From Tiamatella sp964451715 (lineage in GTDB: Archaea > Thermoproteota > Thermoprotei_A > Sulfolobales > Acidilobaceae): a stretch of DNA of 31,778 bases. The first letter of the stretch is position 1; the number at the start of each line of letters is the position of its first letter. Made by a program: the position numbers and the translations under genes. Below, piece by piece: positions 1 through 7,779 of this stretch. Location: contig CAYVIZ010000010.1 of the NCBI GenBank assembly GCA_964451715.1, positions 1-31,778 of the forward strand, in the 5' to 3' direction. Below the pieces are notes generated by a model. The model was not told the origin of the DNA, did not search any database, and saw only the letters and a program-made list of their open reading frames with translations.

Positions 1-744
1 CATAGGGTAAAGATTGAATGATATAGGGGTTACCGCTATGTTACCTTCCACAAGTATAACATAAACATCGGTGTCTTTTTCGGGTTCCACAGGTTTTCCG
101 TAGAGCCAGAAATACCTTCTTCCCAAGGGATCACGGCGTTCAACCATGTGTTCTAGATAACGTAATCTAGCTGGTCTAGCGATTTTTATCCTTGTATTAG
201 AGTCTATTCTACCTGGGAAATTGACGTTTATAACGTCAACTCCCTCCGGCATCCCATTCTTAATAACCTGCCACGCTAGTTCTCTGATCACCTTCCTGAT
301 GAAAGAAACGTATATATCATCCTCTAAGTCCTCTTGAGACGAAACAGCTGCTGAGAACGCTATTGCCGGAATCCCTAAGAGACCGGCTTGGGCAGCTGCA
401 CCAACGGTTCCACTTGATAATATGACTTGGATACTAGTGTTATCTCCTATATTGACGCCTGATACTACCAAGTCTATTCTATTGGTTAATACATTCAAAG
501 CCAAATGAACAACATCACTGGGTGTCCCATTAATTGCATATACCACAGTATCCCACATATGTAATTCTTCTAGTCTAAGAGGCTTATGTAGTGTGAGACC
601 CAGCCCACTAGAACTTTTAGGTGTCTCGGGTGCTACAACAACAGTGTCTCCTAGCCGAGATACGGACTCATACAATATCTTGAGTCCTCTGGAATATACG
701 CCGTCATCATTAGACACCATTATAACTGGTCTATCATCACCCAA
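1..744 (-). CDS. surE: 5'/3'-nucleotidase SurE (3' end cut by window)
   Basis: Metal-dependent nucleoside-monophosphate phosphatase of the SurE family. Translation of the minus strand gives the family N-terminus with SNDDGVYS, whose Asp pair binds the metal, then VVAPETPKSSSG. Near the window edge it reads YFWLYGKPVEPEKDTDVY and VEGNIAVTPISF, which match the SurE C-terminal part. The frame is still open at base 1, so only the last residues are missing. I place the start at TTG 742-744 because GGTGA lies 8 nt upstream; an in-frame ATG at 718-720 would leave too little ahead of the SNDDG motif. It is divergent from the GTPase gene at 834 across a short shared promoter region. The family assignment is secure; the physiological substrate cannot be read from sequence. 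Confidence 0.93.
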   Translation of the reverse strand, partial: MGDDRPVIMVSNDDGVYSRGLKILYESVSRLGDTVVVAPETPKSSSGLGLTLHKPLRLEELHMWDTVVYAINGTPSDVVHLALNVLTNRIDLVVSGVNIGDNTSIQVILSSGTVGAAAQAGLLGIPAIAFSAAVSSQEDLEDDIYVSFIRKVIRELAWQVIKNGMPEGVDVINVNFPGRIDSNTRIKIARPARLRYLEHMVERRDPLGRRYFWLYGKPVEPEKDTDVYVILVEGNIAVTPISFNLYPM

Positions 745-787
745 TAACAGTTCACCTAGACACTCTATCGTTCAGTATTACTATATC

Positions 788-797
788 AATATAATTA
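788..797 (+). promoter_or_regulatory. TATA-like box for the gene at 834
   Basis: An AT-rich AATATAATTA element lies about 25-30 nt before a likely start of transcription near 817-820. That would leave a leader just long enough to hold the GGGTGA ribosome binding site at 823-828. This is inferred from spacing only. Confidence 0.45.
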
Positions 798-833
798 TGT
801 GCATACAACAATAATGGTGCACGGGTGAATATC

Positions 834-2180
834 ATGGATAAGCCTGTAAAAGTAGTCATAATGGGAGCTGGAGGCAGAGATTTCCACAACTTCAACGTCG
901 TGTTTAGAGACAATCCTAATTACAGGGTTATCGCATTCACGGCTACACAAATACCGGGGATAACCGGGAGAAGATACCCTGCTAGTCTGGCTGGTTCACT
1001 ATATCCTTCCGGGATACCCATACTGCCAGAGAACCATTTGGAGCGCATCATAAAGGATAATGCCGTTGATGTAGCGGTGCTCGCATATAGTGATCTACTC
1101 TATAAAGATGTAGGGGAAAAGCTAAGCAGGGTCCTTGCAAGTGGTGCTTCATTTATGATATTAAGTCCTAGAGATACAATGCTCCCCAGTTCTAAGCCTG
1201 TTCTAGCAGTTACAGCGGTAAGAACCGGGGCCGGGAAAAGCACTGTCTCTAAAGCCATAGTCGAGTATTTAACGTCGAAAGGCTATAAAACAGGTGTTAT
1301 CAGGCATCCCATGGCTTACGGCGATCTTGAGAGGATGGCTGTGCAGAAGTTTGTGACAGAAGAAGATCTAGAGAAGTATAACGTCACCATAGAAGAGCGG
1401 GAGGAGTATGAGCAGTATATAAAGATGGGGCAAACAGTCTATGCTGGCGTTGATTATGGAAAGATACTGGAACTTGCGGAGAGGGAGGCCGATATAATAC
1501 TATGGGATGGAGGTAACAATGATTGGCCGTTAATAAAACCTGACAGCATGATAGTAGTAACCGACGCGATGAGGCCGGGGCACGAGCTGGAGAGCTTTCC
1601 TGGTGAAGTAAATTTCAGAATGGCGGATCATATTATCATAAATAAAGCCGATCAAGCGTCTGAAGAGGATATAAAAACTATTAAAGCGAACGCAAGGAAA
1701 GCTAATTCGAGTGCAACTATATCTGTTGCAAAAAGTGTGGTACAGCTTGACGCTCCAGAGCTAGTGGAAGGCAAGCGTGTACTTGTGATAGAGGATTCGC
1801 CTACGGTTACGCATGGAGGCTTACCTTATGCTGCGGGCTTTGTTGCCGCCAAGAAATACGGCGCTGCCGAAATAATTGATCCTAGACCTTATGCTGTTGG
1901 TATAATAAGGAAGATGTTTGATGAATACAGTCATATGGGGCCTGTGCTTCCTAGTACAGGTTATACACCGGAGCAGCTAAGAGATCTTGAAGAGACAATT
2001 AAACAGGTACCTGCTGATGCAGTTATACTTGGAACGCCTGCTGATATTTCACGTCTTATAAATATTGAGAAACCTGTTGTAAGAGTTAGCTATAAAATAG
2101 AAGTAATAGAAGGACCTACTATAGAACAACTAATAGATGAATTTATAGAAAAGAATAAAGACAAGATTAGTTACTATTAA
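834..2180 (+). CDS. Cyclic 2,3-diphosphoglycerate synthetase-like P-loop GTPase (COG2403 type)
   Basis: The protein (448 aa) starts with a Rossmann-like segment (VVIMGAGGRDFHNF) and then has a P-loop AVRTGAGKST at about residues 128-137. Further family landmarks are IRHPMAYGDL, WDGGNNDWP and DPRPYAVG. This is the archaeal family that includes the cyclic 2,3-diphosphoglycerate synthetase of Methanothermus, which makes an intracellular thermoprotective anion from 2,3-DPG and ATP. Many crenarchaeal members have no tested function, so the cDPG role is inferred. ATG 834 is preferred over GTG 825 because GGGTGA sits 5-6 nt upstream of it. No membrane segment is visible, so it should be cytosolic. 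It is followed after 31 nt by an unrelated small gene with its own AT-rich promoter. Confidence 0.85.
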   Translation: MDKPVKVVIMGAGGRDFHNFNVVFRDNPNYRVIAFTATQIPGITGRRYPASLAGSLYPSGIPILPENHLERIIKDNAVDVAVLAYSDLLYKDVGEKLSRVLASGASFMILSPRDTMLPSSKPVLAVTAVRTGAGKSTVSKAIVEYLTSKGYKTGVIRHPMAYGDLERMAVQKFVTEEDLEKYNVTIEEREEYEQYIKMGQTVYAGVDYGKILELAEREADIILWDGGNNDWPLIKPDSMIVVTDAMRPGHELESFPGEVNFRMADHIIINKADQASEEDIKTIKANARKANSSATISVAKSVVQLDAPELVEGKRVLVIEDSPTVTHGGLPYAAGFVAAKKYGAAEIIDPRPYAVGIIRKMFDEYSHMGPVLPSTGYTPEQLRDLEETIKQVPADAVILGTPADISRLINIEKPVVRVSYKIEVIEGPTIEQLIDEFIEKNKDKISYY

Positions 2181-2211
2181 AATAGTTTATTTAAATAATA
2201 CTCCCCTTCTC

Positions 2212-2523
2212 ATGCTGATAAAAATCAATATAATAGTCCCTGCATCCAACAAGAATCAGGTGGTGTCGTTGAGTCTTTATTCAGACTATACTACAGATAT
2301 GGGGAACAGAGTTAAACATACTAGAATAGCCAATCTCCTCGAAATAAAGCCTAGATCGGATTGTCCCTTCTTTGATGTCAAAGAGGAGAAAGGAGGATAT
2401 TTAGCTGTATGTAAAATACAAGGCAGAGCTCTAACCAGGCACGAGGCTAGACTATGTGAGGAATACTGGGAAAAGTGTCCATTCAGGCGTTACGGAGAAT
2501 TTCTGAAAGACTTATTCACTTAA
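2212..2523 (+). CDS. Unknown small four-cysteine protein
   Basis: I do not recognise this 103-aa protein. It has four cysteines, at 51, 67, 82 and 89, arranged as CPFFD ... C ... C-x6-CP, which suggests a zinc or iron-sulfur site. No transmembrane segment is seen. A TTTATTTAAA element at about 2186-2195 lies close before the ATG, which suggests a leaderless or very short-leader mRNA; there is no ribosome binding site. A shorter form from ATG 2299 is possible. Its Cys pattern resembles that of the minus-strand gene at 3410-3739, so the two may be distant paralogues. Its 3' end overlaps the convergent gene 2512-2892 by 12 nt. Confidence 0.65.
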   Translation: MLIKINIIVPASNKNQVVSLSLYSDYTTDMGNRVKHTRIANLLEIKPRSDCPFFDVKEEKGGYLAVCKIQGRALTRHEARLCEEYWEKCPFRRYGEFLKDLFT

Positions 2524-2892
2524 TAAACTCAGTTTCTCTGCACAACATGTGTTTTCGAGCTCTCTCAAGTTTTCGAGTAGAATGAAAAGATGGGACTTAA
2601 GATTAAGTGCAGAATAGTCATCCGCCAACTCGATGCTTAAACTCCTGACAGTGTCCTTCAGTAAACGTGTATTGCTGCATAGTATCTGTTTGTTATTTAT
2701 TTTAAACGATTCCATAAAGGAATTTAATTCTGTTATTACGGTATTAACTATGTCAGCATACTTGAATACACGGGATTGACCTTCTATGGATAGGCGGTTA
2801 CTATGAATCAAGGTCGAATAGGTAGTTAAAAGATCAACGAAGAGGCCTTTTATAGCACTAAACCTTCCAATGTACGGTGTCGTTATGCACAT
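2512..2892 (-). CDS. Unknown predicted helical protein
   Basis: Protein of 126 aa with no motif that I recognise. It looks largely alpha-helical, with long stretches spaced by Leu/Ile and few Gly or Pro, and ends with a Cys pair (NTCCAEK). The start ATG 2890-2892 is supported by GAGGGGTG about 5 nt upstream on the minus strand. It is divergent from the winged-helix gene at 3056 and its tail overlaps the convergent gene 2212-2523. The good ribosome binding site is the main reason to accept it as real. No function is proposed. Confidence 0.55.
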   Translation of the reverse strand: MCITTPYIGRFSAIKGLFVDLLTTYSTLIHSNRLSIEGQSRVFKYADIVNTVITELNSFMESFKINNKQILCSNTRLLKDTVRSLSIELADDYSALNLKSHLFILLENLRELENTCCAEKLSLLSE

Positions 2893-3055
2893 ATAAACAC
2901 CCCTCTCACATCCTAACGCATTAGGGTTTCTTTCCAGCTTAGTTTATAAAAGGTCGGGCGTTAGAAGCGTTTCAGGGATGCAAAGATTTATCCATACCGG
3001 TTTATACATTATCTTTAATCGCGATATAACAAAGGTTTAAGGTGGATGAAACGTG

Positions 3056-3385
3056 ATGAATGAGAACGGGGAAAACGAGAATCTCTCATTATCTGTTCTG
3101 TATGAAGATACTGATCTAGTAGTCATGACTGCTCCAAACGAAGATGAGTTAAAGGATATTTTGCTTAAACTATTGAAAGACGGACCGCAGACTATTAAAC
3201 AACTTCACTCTTACCTATCAGGTCTGGCCAGTGAGGACAAAATAAGACGAGCACTTAACAACCTCATAGAAGACAGGAAGGTGGACTATGATAAGCAGGG
3301 ACGCTACTTCCTAGCCGAGTATATAGAGGAAGAAGACTTCGATGCAAGTATATATAGTGGTGGAGAATTCCATGAGTCCTTCTAG
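3056..3385 (+). CDS. Small winged-helix-like protein
   Basis: Protein of 109 aa. The central part (about residues 32-90: LKDILLKLLKDGPQTIKQLHSYL ... KIRRALNNLIEDRKVDYDKQGRYFLAE) has the pattern of a winged helix-turn-helix: three helices followed by a short beta wing with YFL. The ends are acidic. It is probably a DNA-binding regulator or a subunit of a larger DNA-processing complex, but no target is evident. A GTG at 3053 is an alternative start; ATG 3056 is chosen, with GGTGGATGA at 3041-3049 as the ribosome binding site. A TATA-like GTTTATAC at about 3000-3006 lies 35-40 nt before that site. The acidic C-terminus may mediate protein contacts. Confidence 0.65.
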   Translation: MNENGENENLSLSVLYEDTDLVVMTAPNEDELKDILLKLLKDGPQTIKQLHSYLSGLASEDKIRRALNNLIEDRKVDYDKQGRYFLAEYIEEEDFDASIYSGGEFHESF

Positions 3386-3409
3386 AAAAGAAAAGACTCA
3401 CATAGATAT

Positions 3410-3739
3410 CTATATTACGAGCCAGGGATTCACTAGATCCTGGAAATCGGAGGGAAGCGTTTTCTTTTTCTCTGTATAATGCTGGTATGCTTTCTCTAAG
3501 TATTCTATGAATATGGGGCAATTATCGAATCTTCCATCACGGTCACACTTGCCGTCAACGCCTTTAAGTGTCAACATTAAGAAGCAGCTTTGCGTCTTCT
3601 TGTCATAATAAGGGCAAAGCCTGTGTTTCCTCTTAGCGCTCTCCATCATTCTCTTGACCCATCTATTCTTGGCGTCAAACTCTTTTTCCTCCTCTTCCCC
3701 ACTGATAATACTATCAAAATCATTTATATCACTAACCAA
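3410..3739 (-). CDS. Unknown small four-cysteine protein, CPYYD type
   Basis: Protein of 109 aa with an acidic N-terminus (SGEEEEKEFD), a basic linker and a cysteine cluster at residues 42, 52, 65 and 74 (CPYYDKKTQSC ... C-x8-CP). This is similar in order and flanking residues to the CPFFD ... C-x6-CP pattern of the gene at 2212. A bound zinc or iron-sulfur cluster is likely but inferred. The start is TTG 3737-3739, with GAGGTGAT about 6 nt upstream, so the non-ATG start is well supported. It converges on the winged-helix gene ending at 3385. No function is known to me. Confidence 0.68.
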   Translation of the reverse strand: MVSDINDFDSIISGEEEEKEFDAKNRWVKRMMESAKRKHRLCPYYDKKTQSCFLMLTLKGVDGKCDRDGRFDNCPIFIEYLEKAYQHYTEKKKTLPSDFQDLVNPWLVI

Positions 3740-3976
3740 TATAAAATCACCTCACTCTAACGCGTTTCTCCATTTATTATGTTATAGAACAGGCTAAATA
3801 TTATTGCATTACTGGAAAACACCTTCCCACATCACAGCAAAAAGACAGCTCCCTGAATAAAGACAAATCCTTTATATATCATAGGATCCATATAATATTA
3901 ATGCACCAATATCAGCCTGATGCATTCTAAGCACAAACCTATAATACATACACGTATCACCATGAGGTGGATCAGA

Positions 3977-4249
3977 TTGCATCCTGGCTCGAGGCAGAAA
4001 GAACTACTTGACCTCATTCTATCTGCAGGTCTAGTAGAAGACTTCGTTAGCTGGTATAGAAGAAAATATGGAACTATTGAGGTTCCTTCCCTTAAGGAGA
4101 TCTCACCCAGTGTAATAGAGGAATACGCTGAAAACCGAGGGTTAATACATTCAAGTGATCCTGTCGAAGAAGTCCTTCGAGCTAATGATGAGATTCTCCA
4201 GTATGAGCCACTCGAAGTTAAGCCGAGGATACAACCTAAGAAACATTGA
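3977..4249 (+). CDS. Unknown small protein
   Basis: A 90-aa reading from TTG 3977 is favoured because GAGGTG lies 7 nt upstream, the arrangement used by many genes here. Longer forms from ATG 3962 or ATG 3920 are possible; the latter would be leaderless relative to an ATATAATA box at 3890-3897. The sequence (HPGSRQKELLDLILSAGLVEDFVSWYRRKYG, then a helical, charged C-terminus) has no motif that I recognise, membrane segment or Cys cluster. It is convergent with the protease gene and separated from it by 24 nt. Confidence 0.55.
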   Translation: MHPGSRQKELLDLILSAGLVEDFVSWYRRKYGTIEVPSLKEISPSVIEEYAENRGLIHSSDPVEEVLRANDEILQYEPLEVKPRIQPKKH

Positions 4250-4273
4250 ACATGGAATTTACTATCACGTATC

Positions 4274-4885
4274 TTACAGTAAAACGAATACCATTAAAGC
4301 GAAAATAATCATGGCCAACCATAGATCCATTCTGTACCTCATTATCTTGGATCCATCAAGTGGAGGTATAGGTAGAAGATTGAATAAAGCCAGCCAAGCG
4401 TTTATCTCGGCGAAGCCTATCATGAAGCCCCTCATGGATAAACCGGCTTTGTAAAGAACCAGTGAGAACGATGAGAGTATTATATTAACGGCTGGACCCC
4501 ATGCAGATATTTCTGCATCCTCTTTTCTACCTATACCGTAATAGCAGACTATGCTAGTATAGCCGGGAACTATTAGTTTTATAGGAAAAAATCCTGAGGC
4601 CATAGTTATCAATAGACCCCACAGGGTTACTACATACATAGACGCGCATCCAAGTTTTCTGCCAGAATACTTGTGCGCCATTTCGTGAAGTACAACACCG
4701 AATATAAGCCCCGCGATTAGGCCGTCGTAGTACATGTTTCTATAAGTTTCCAGTCTGAACATGTTAAGTCCTAGAAAAGCAAAACATATAGATAAAATTC
4801 CCAGAATCCACGATAAAGGTTCACTGTAAACATTGTAGAGACCTTTTCCTCTGCCACTATAGATCCTGTAATATGTTTCATTCAA
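4274..4885 (-). CDS. M50 (site-2 protease-like) membrane metalloprotease
   Basis: Multi-pass membrane protein of 203 aa. The zinc site HEMAH lies at about residues 67-71 inside a hydrophobic helix, and the third ligand region NLLPIPPLDG at about 169-178 matches the N-x-x-P-x-x-x-x-D-G signature of family M50. Hydrophobic stretches flank both motifs. Such proteases cut substrates within the membrane; no substrate is visible from context. I prefer TTG 4885 because GGTGA lies 7 nt upstream; GTG 4903 would add six residues. No PDZ or CBS domain is fused, so this is the minimal form. Neighbours are an unknown small gene (convergent) and nadM (divergent). Confidence 0.88.
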   Translation of the reverse strand: MNETYYRIYSGRGKGLYNVYSEPLSWILGILSICFAFLGLNMFRLETYRNMYYDGLIAGLIFGVVLHEMAHKYSGRKLGCASMYVVTLWGLLITMASGFFPIKLIVPGYTSIVCYYGIGRKEDAEISAWGPAVNIILSSFSLVLYKAGLSMRGFMIGFAEINAWLALFNLLPIPPLDGSKIMRYRMDLWLAMIIFALMVFVLL

Positions 4886-5049
4886 AACCCGTTCACCATA
4901 CACTCTATAAAGTGCTAGCCTGTTTTATAATACTCGTCTTAAATGATATTTACTACTAATCTAAAAACCTCTTTATAAACTATAATTATCACTAGGCCCC
5001 TATGCATAGTACGGCGAAGTATTTGCGAACTCTCGGAGTGTGGTTTGTA

Positions 5050-5574
5050 TTGAAGCGGCGTGCAATGATATTCGGGAGGTTTCAGCCGCTCCATAAGGGT
5101 CACCTCGAGCTTATAAAGTGGACCCTAAGCCTAGGCTATGATGAAGTAGTTCTACTTATCGGCATGGCATCAGAAAACTATACTCCTAGAAACCCTTTCA
5201 CAGCAGGAGAAAGACTGGAGATGATAAGAATAGCGGCCGAAACCACTGGTATAGGGTTGGAGCGGATAGTCACCTCGGCTGTGCCTACATTGGAGACAAA
5301 CATAGGATGCACATACTACGTCCTCAGCTTCGTCCCTAAGATAGAAGCCCTTGTTAGCAGGAACCCCATAATTTCGAGGATATTCAAGGATGCAGGTTAT
5401 AGAATAGAGAAGCCTCCACTATTTAACAGGGATATTTACAGGGGAACTTATATCAGAGAGCTTATTGCTAGAGGAGACGATAGATGGAAGAAACTCGTGC
5501 CTCCAGGTATTCCGGAGTATATAGAAGAGATAGGGGGTGTCCAGCGTATAAGAGAAATTATACAGGAAGACTAG
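5050..5574 (+). CDS. nadM: Nicotinamide-nucleotide adenylyltransferase
   Basis: Makes NAD from NMN and ATP. The nucleotidyltransferase signature GRFQPLHKGH is at residues 9-18, and RGTYIRELI near the C-terminus replaces the ISSTxIR motif. The length of 174 aa fits archaeal NadM. The start is TTG 5050 with GGAGTG 9-10 nt upstream; an upstream ATG at 5002 would add 16 residues before the conserved core and is less likely. Its last 4 nt overlap the convergent release factor gene. Confidence 0.94.
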   Translation: MKRRAMIFGRFQPLHKGHLELIKWTLSLGYDEVVLLIGMASENYTPRNPFTAGERLEMIRIAAETTGIGLERIVTSAVPTLETNIGCTYYVLSFVPKIEALVSRNPIISRIFKDAGYRIEKPPLFNRDIYRGTYIRELIARGDDRWKKLVPPGIPEYIEEIGGVQRIREIIQED

Positions 5575-6680
5575 CGGGGCTTAAACCGGAGCACGCCTGC
5601 TAGTCCATCGAATACCGTTTTAAGCCATTCTGCCTCGGGTATGCTTTGAGGTATAACCACGGGTTTCGTACCGAAATTCTTGGCCTCCTCAACTAGGTGG
5701 TCGAGATCATCTCTATCCTCGTGGATCAACAAATACTTAAGCATCCCACTTCGCAGAGCGTTTAATACCTCCCTCTCACCGTAAACAGCCATACCCGTAT
5801 CCTTTGCAAGGTGAAGTTTGAACTCCTCCAAAGCATTTATAGCATCACGATAAATCTGTGTTTCAATAACATCCTCCGCCTTCATAACAGTCTCCTTCAA
5901 ACCCTGTATGCCTTGATAAGCCACGTCGACAAGCTGCTTGGAAACCAGTTTTCTAAGCCTATAATCCAAGTTACCAGTGCTGAGAAAGTCCTGCTTGGCA
6001 TATCCGGGTCCAGCCACTATTATACCCTTAAGCCTGCCCTGCTCCAAGTATGGGAGGAAATACTTGTTGGCCCTCTCGGCTACTCGCTTGAAGAAATCGG
6101 ACACCATTTGCTCAATTATACGGTCGTATCTCCTCTGACTCTGTCCTCCCATCTTATGTTTACCAGGTATATAGTCTGAAACCTCTTCCAGAACCTCCAG
6201 CTTGGACCCTTGAAGGATTCCTATAGTAGCTTCATCTCTCTCTACTATTATTATACCGATAACATCCTTCTCTTCCAGCATGTCCTCAAGGAACTCGAGG
6301 TGAAACTCCTTATCTGTCCTGTAAAAGTACACAGGTACCTTCTCGGGAGGAGAGAAAACATAGCATACGAAATCCCCGGTGTCAACGTTCTGCCCGCAGA
6401 AAGCCACTAAACCATTAGGGGGAACCTTGCTTATCTTAGACAACCTGTCCATTGCAGCGGATAAAGCGCGTTGCACCGCTTCCCGGGTTCTCTTAAGCTT
6501 TATGTTGTCAGTTATAGACAACTCCTGCTTAAGCATGTTCATAACATCACTTAAGGGTCTGCCAGGAGGTATATAGAGACTCAGTAACACAGTCGCAGGA
6601 GCCTTCCACTGTTTTAGCTCTTTTATTATGGCCTGTAAATCCTTCTTGGTTGCCTCTAGGCGGGTCTCGGCCTTCTCCAC
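5571..6680 (-). CDS. prf1: Peptide chain release factor aRF1
   Basis: Archaeal class-1 release factor that reads all three stop codons and triggers peptide release. The catalytic GGQ is at residues 178-180 (KMGGQSQRRYDRI). The decoding loop reads NIKL (59-62) rather than NIKS, and NGLVAFCGQ lies at 89-97 in the region of the YxCxxxF motif. The length of 369 aa is shorter than eukaryotic eRF1 but usual for archaea. The GGQ motif rules out the paralogue Pelota. The start GTG 6680 follows GGTGTGA. It is divergent from the TsaC/Sua5-like gene. Confidence 0.95.
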   Translation of the reverse strand: MEKAETRLEATKKDLQAIIKELKQWKAPATVLLSLYIPPGRPLSDVMNMLKQELSITDNIKLKRTREAVQRALSAAMDRLSKISKVPPNGLVAFCGQNVDTGDFVCYVFSPPEKVPVYFYRTDKEFHLEFLEDMLEEKDVIGIIIVERDEATIGILQGSKLEVLEEVSDYIPGKHKMGGQSQRRYDRIIEQMVSDFFKRVAERANKYFLPYLEQGRLKGIIVAGPGYAKQDFLSTGNLDYRLRKLVSKQLVDVAYQGIQGLKETVMKAEDVIETQIYRDAINALEEFKLHLAKDTGMAVYGEREVLNALRSGMLKYLLIHEDRDDLDHLVEEAKNFGTKPVVIPQSIPEAEWLKTVFDGLAGVLRFKPR

Positions 6681-6717
6681 ACTTCACACCCTATTATTAG
6701 GTATATTACCTCTACAT

Positions 6718-6727
6718 GGTTTAAAGC
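6718..6727 (+). promoter_or_regulatory. TATA-like box for the TsaC/Sua5 gene
   Basis: GGTTTAAAGC lies about 25-30 nt before a probable transcription start near 6747, just ahead of the GGGGT ribosome binding site at 6751-6755. The assignment rests on position and composition only. Confidence 0.45.
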
Positions 6728-6763
6728 TAGTCTCCATGAGGTAGTTTAAAGGGGTAAGCATTA

Positions 6764-7378
6764 TTGGCTACAATAGTAAGGATAGACCGGAAAAGCTGTC
6801 TGCCGGATGAAGTAGCCAATGGTTTAAGAGGCATACTATCTAGAGACGGCCTTATAGTATACCCTACAGACACTCTCTACGGTTTGGGTACAAGAATCTC
6901 TAAGGAAGGGATTGTAAGAGTGTTCAAGGCCAAGAGAAGACCCACTAAGAGGAAGCCACCTATATTGCTATCAGAGACCCATAAAGCACTAGACCTTATA
7001 GAGCCCACTAACATGTTCTGGAAACTCGCTAGAAAATATTGGCCGGGTCCATTAACCATTGTGGCGAAAGCCTCTGTTGAAGCCCCAGAACACTTGCAGG
7101 AATGGGGTTATGTAGGGGTTAGATTACCCGATAACTGTGTAGCTAGGGAAATAGCTGAAATCGCCGGAGGCTACATTATAGGTACATCCGCGAATATATC
7201 CGGGGAACCAACACCCTCAACCATAAAATCTATCTATGAAATATTCGGAGATATTGTCGACATGTATATAGACTCCGGTCCTCTAACAGGTCCCCCCTCC
7301 ACAGTTGTCTTGGTGGAAAAGGATAGGGTTAAGGTTCTCAGAAAAGGAGTCATAGAAATAGACGCGTTTTCCTTATAA
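6764..7378 (+). CDS. Threonylcarbamoyl-AMP synthase (YrdC/TsaC domain)
   Basis: Makes threonylcarbamoyl-AMP from threonine, bicarbonate and ATP, the first step of t6A modification of ANN-reading tRNAs. Family motifs are seen in order: GLIVYPTDTLYGLG near the N-terminus, KAKRRPTKRKPPILL (the K-x-R basic motif), KYWPGPLTIV, VGVRLPDN and TSANISGEPTP. The length of 204 aa corresponds to the YrdC domain alone, without the C-terminal Sua5 domain. The start is TTG 6764 with GGGGT 8 nt upstream. The transfer step is done by KEOPS, one likely subunit of which (Cgi121) is at 27156. Confidence 0.94.
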   Translation: MATIVRIDRKSCLPDEVANGLRGILSRDGLIVYPTDTLYGLGTRISKEGIVRVFKAKRRPTKRKPPILLSETHKALDLIEPTNMFWKLARKYWPGPLTIVAKASVEAPEHLQEWGYVGVRLPDNCVAREIAEIAGGYIIGTSANISGEPTPSTIKSIYEIFGDIVDMYIDSGPLTGPPSTVVLVEKDRVKVLRKGVIEIDAFSL

Positions 7379-7444
7379 CTAGGTAATACCCAGGAGTTAT
7401 TATTACATACGCCTGTAATCCAAAACATATGGAAGGTGTGGACA

Positions 7445-7750
7445 TTGAAGATAGCGGTGACACTCTATAAAGGTCTAGACTACAACAGTGTGATAACCGA
7501 GAGAGTTCTAAAAGACCTTGTTATAATGCTCGAGAAAGAATATGAACTGGATATAGAGTTCAATGCAATCGATATACCGTTAGTGGATGAGGCTTCATTT
7601 CCTAAAATAGTAGTCAACGAGAAAATAATAGTAGAGGGGAGGATACCGGGTGTAGACGAAGTTGTGGATGCTGTCTTCGACATAATAAAAGAGAAAACAC
7701 CTTTAGGACCAGCCGGATTCCCTCTCCCCTTAACAGCCAATACTACATAA
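7445..7750 (+). CDS. Small thioredoxin-fold-like protein without CxxC
   Basis: Protein of 101 aa. Its beta-alpha-beta opening (KIAVTLYKGLDYNS) and the segment FPKIVVNEKIIVEGRIPGVDEVVDAVFDII resemble the cis-Pro half of small thioredoxin/glutaredoxin-like proteins. However, there is no CxxC, and in fact no cysteine at all, so it cannot be a dithiol oxidoreductase. The start is TTG 7445 with GGAAGGTG about 6 nt upstream; GTG 7436 is less likely. It lies 66 nt downstream of the TsaC gene on the same strand. The fold assignment is tentative and function is unknown. Confidence 0.65.
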   Translation: MKIAVTLYKGLDYNSVITERVLKDLVIMLEKEYELDIEFNAIDIPLVDEASFPKIVVNEKIIVEGRIPGVDEVVDAVFDIIKEKTPLGPAGFPLPLTANTT

Positions 7751-7779
7751 ACACGCGCCATTATAATATGTAGAAGTGA

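Noticed and set aside
593..814. A 73-codon plus-strand frame
   Set aside because: It lies opposite the conserved N-terminus of surE and has no family signature.
3053..3113. GTGATGA followed by CTGA, resembling C and D boxes of a C/D sRNA
   Set aside because: It coincides with the start codon region of the winged-helix gene, and no internal D'/C' pair is found.
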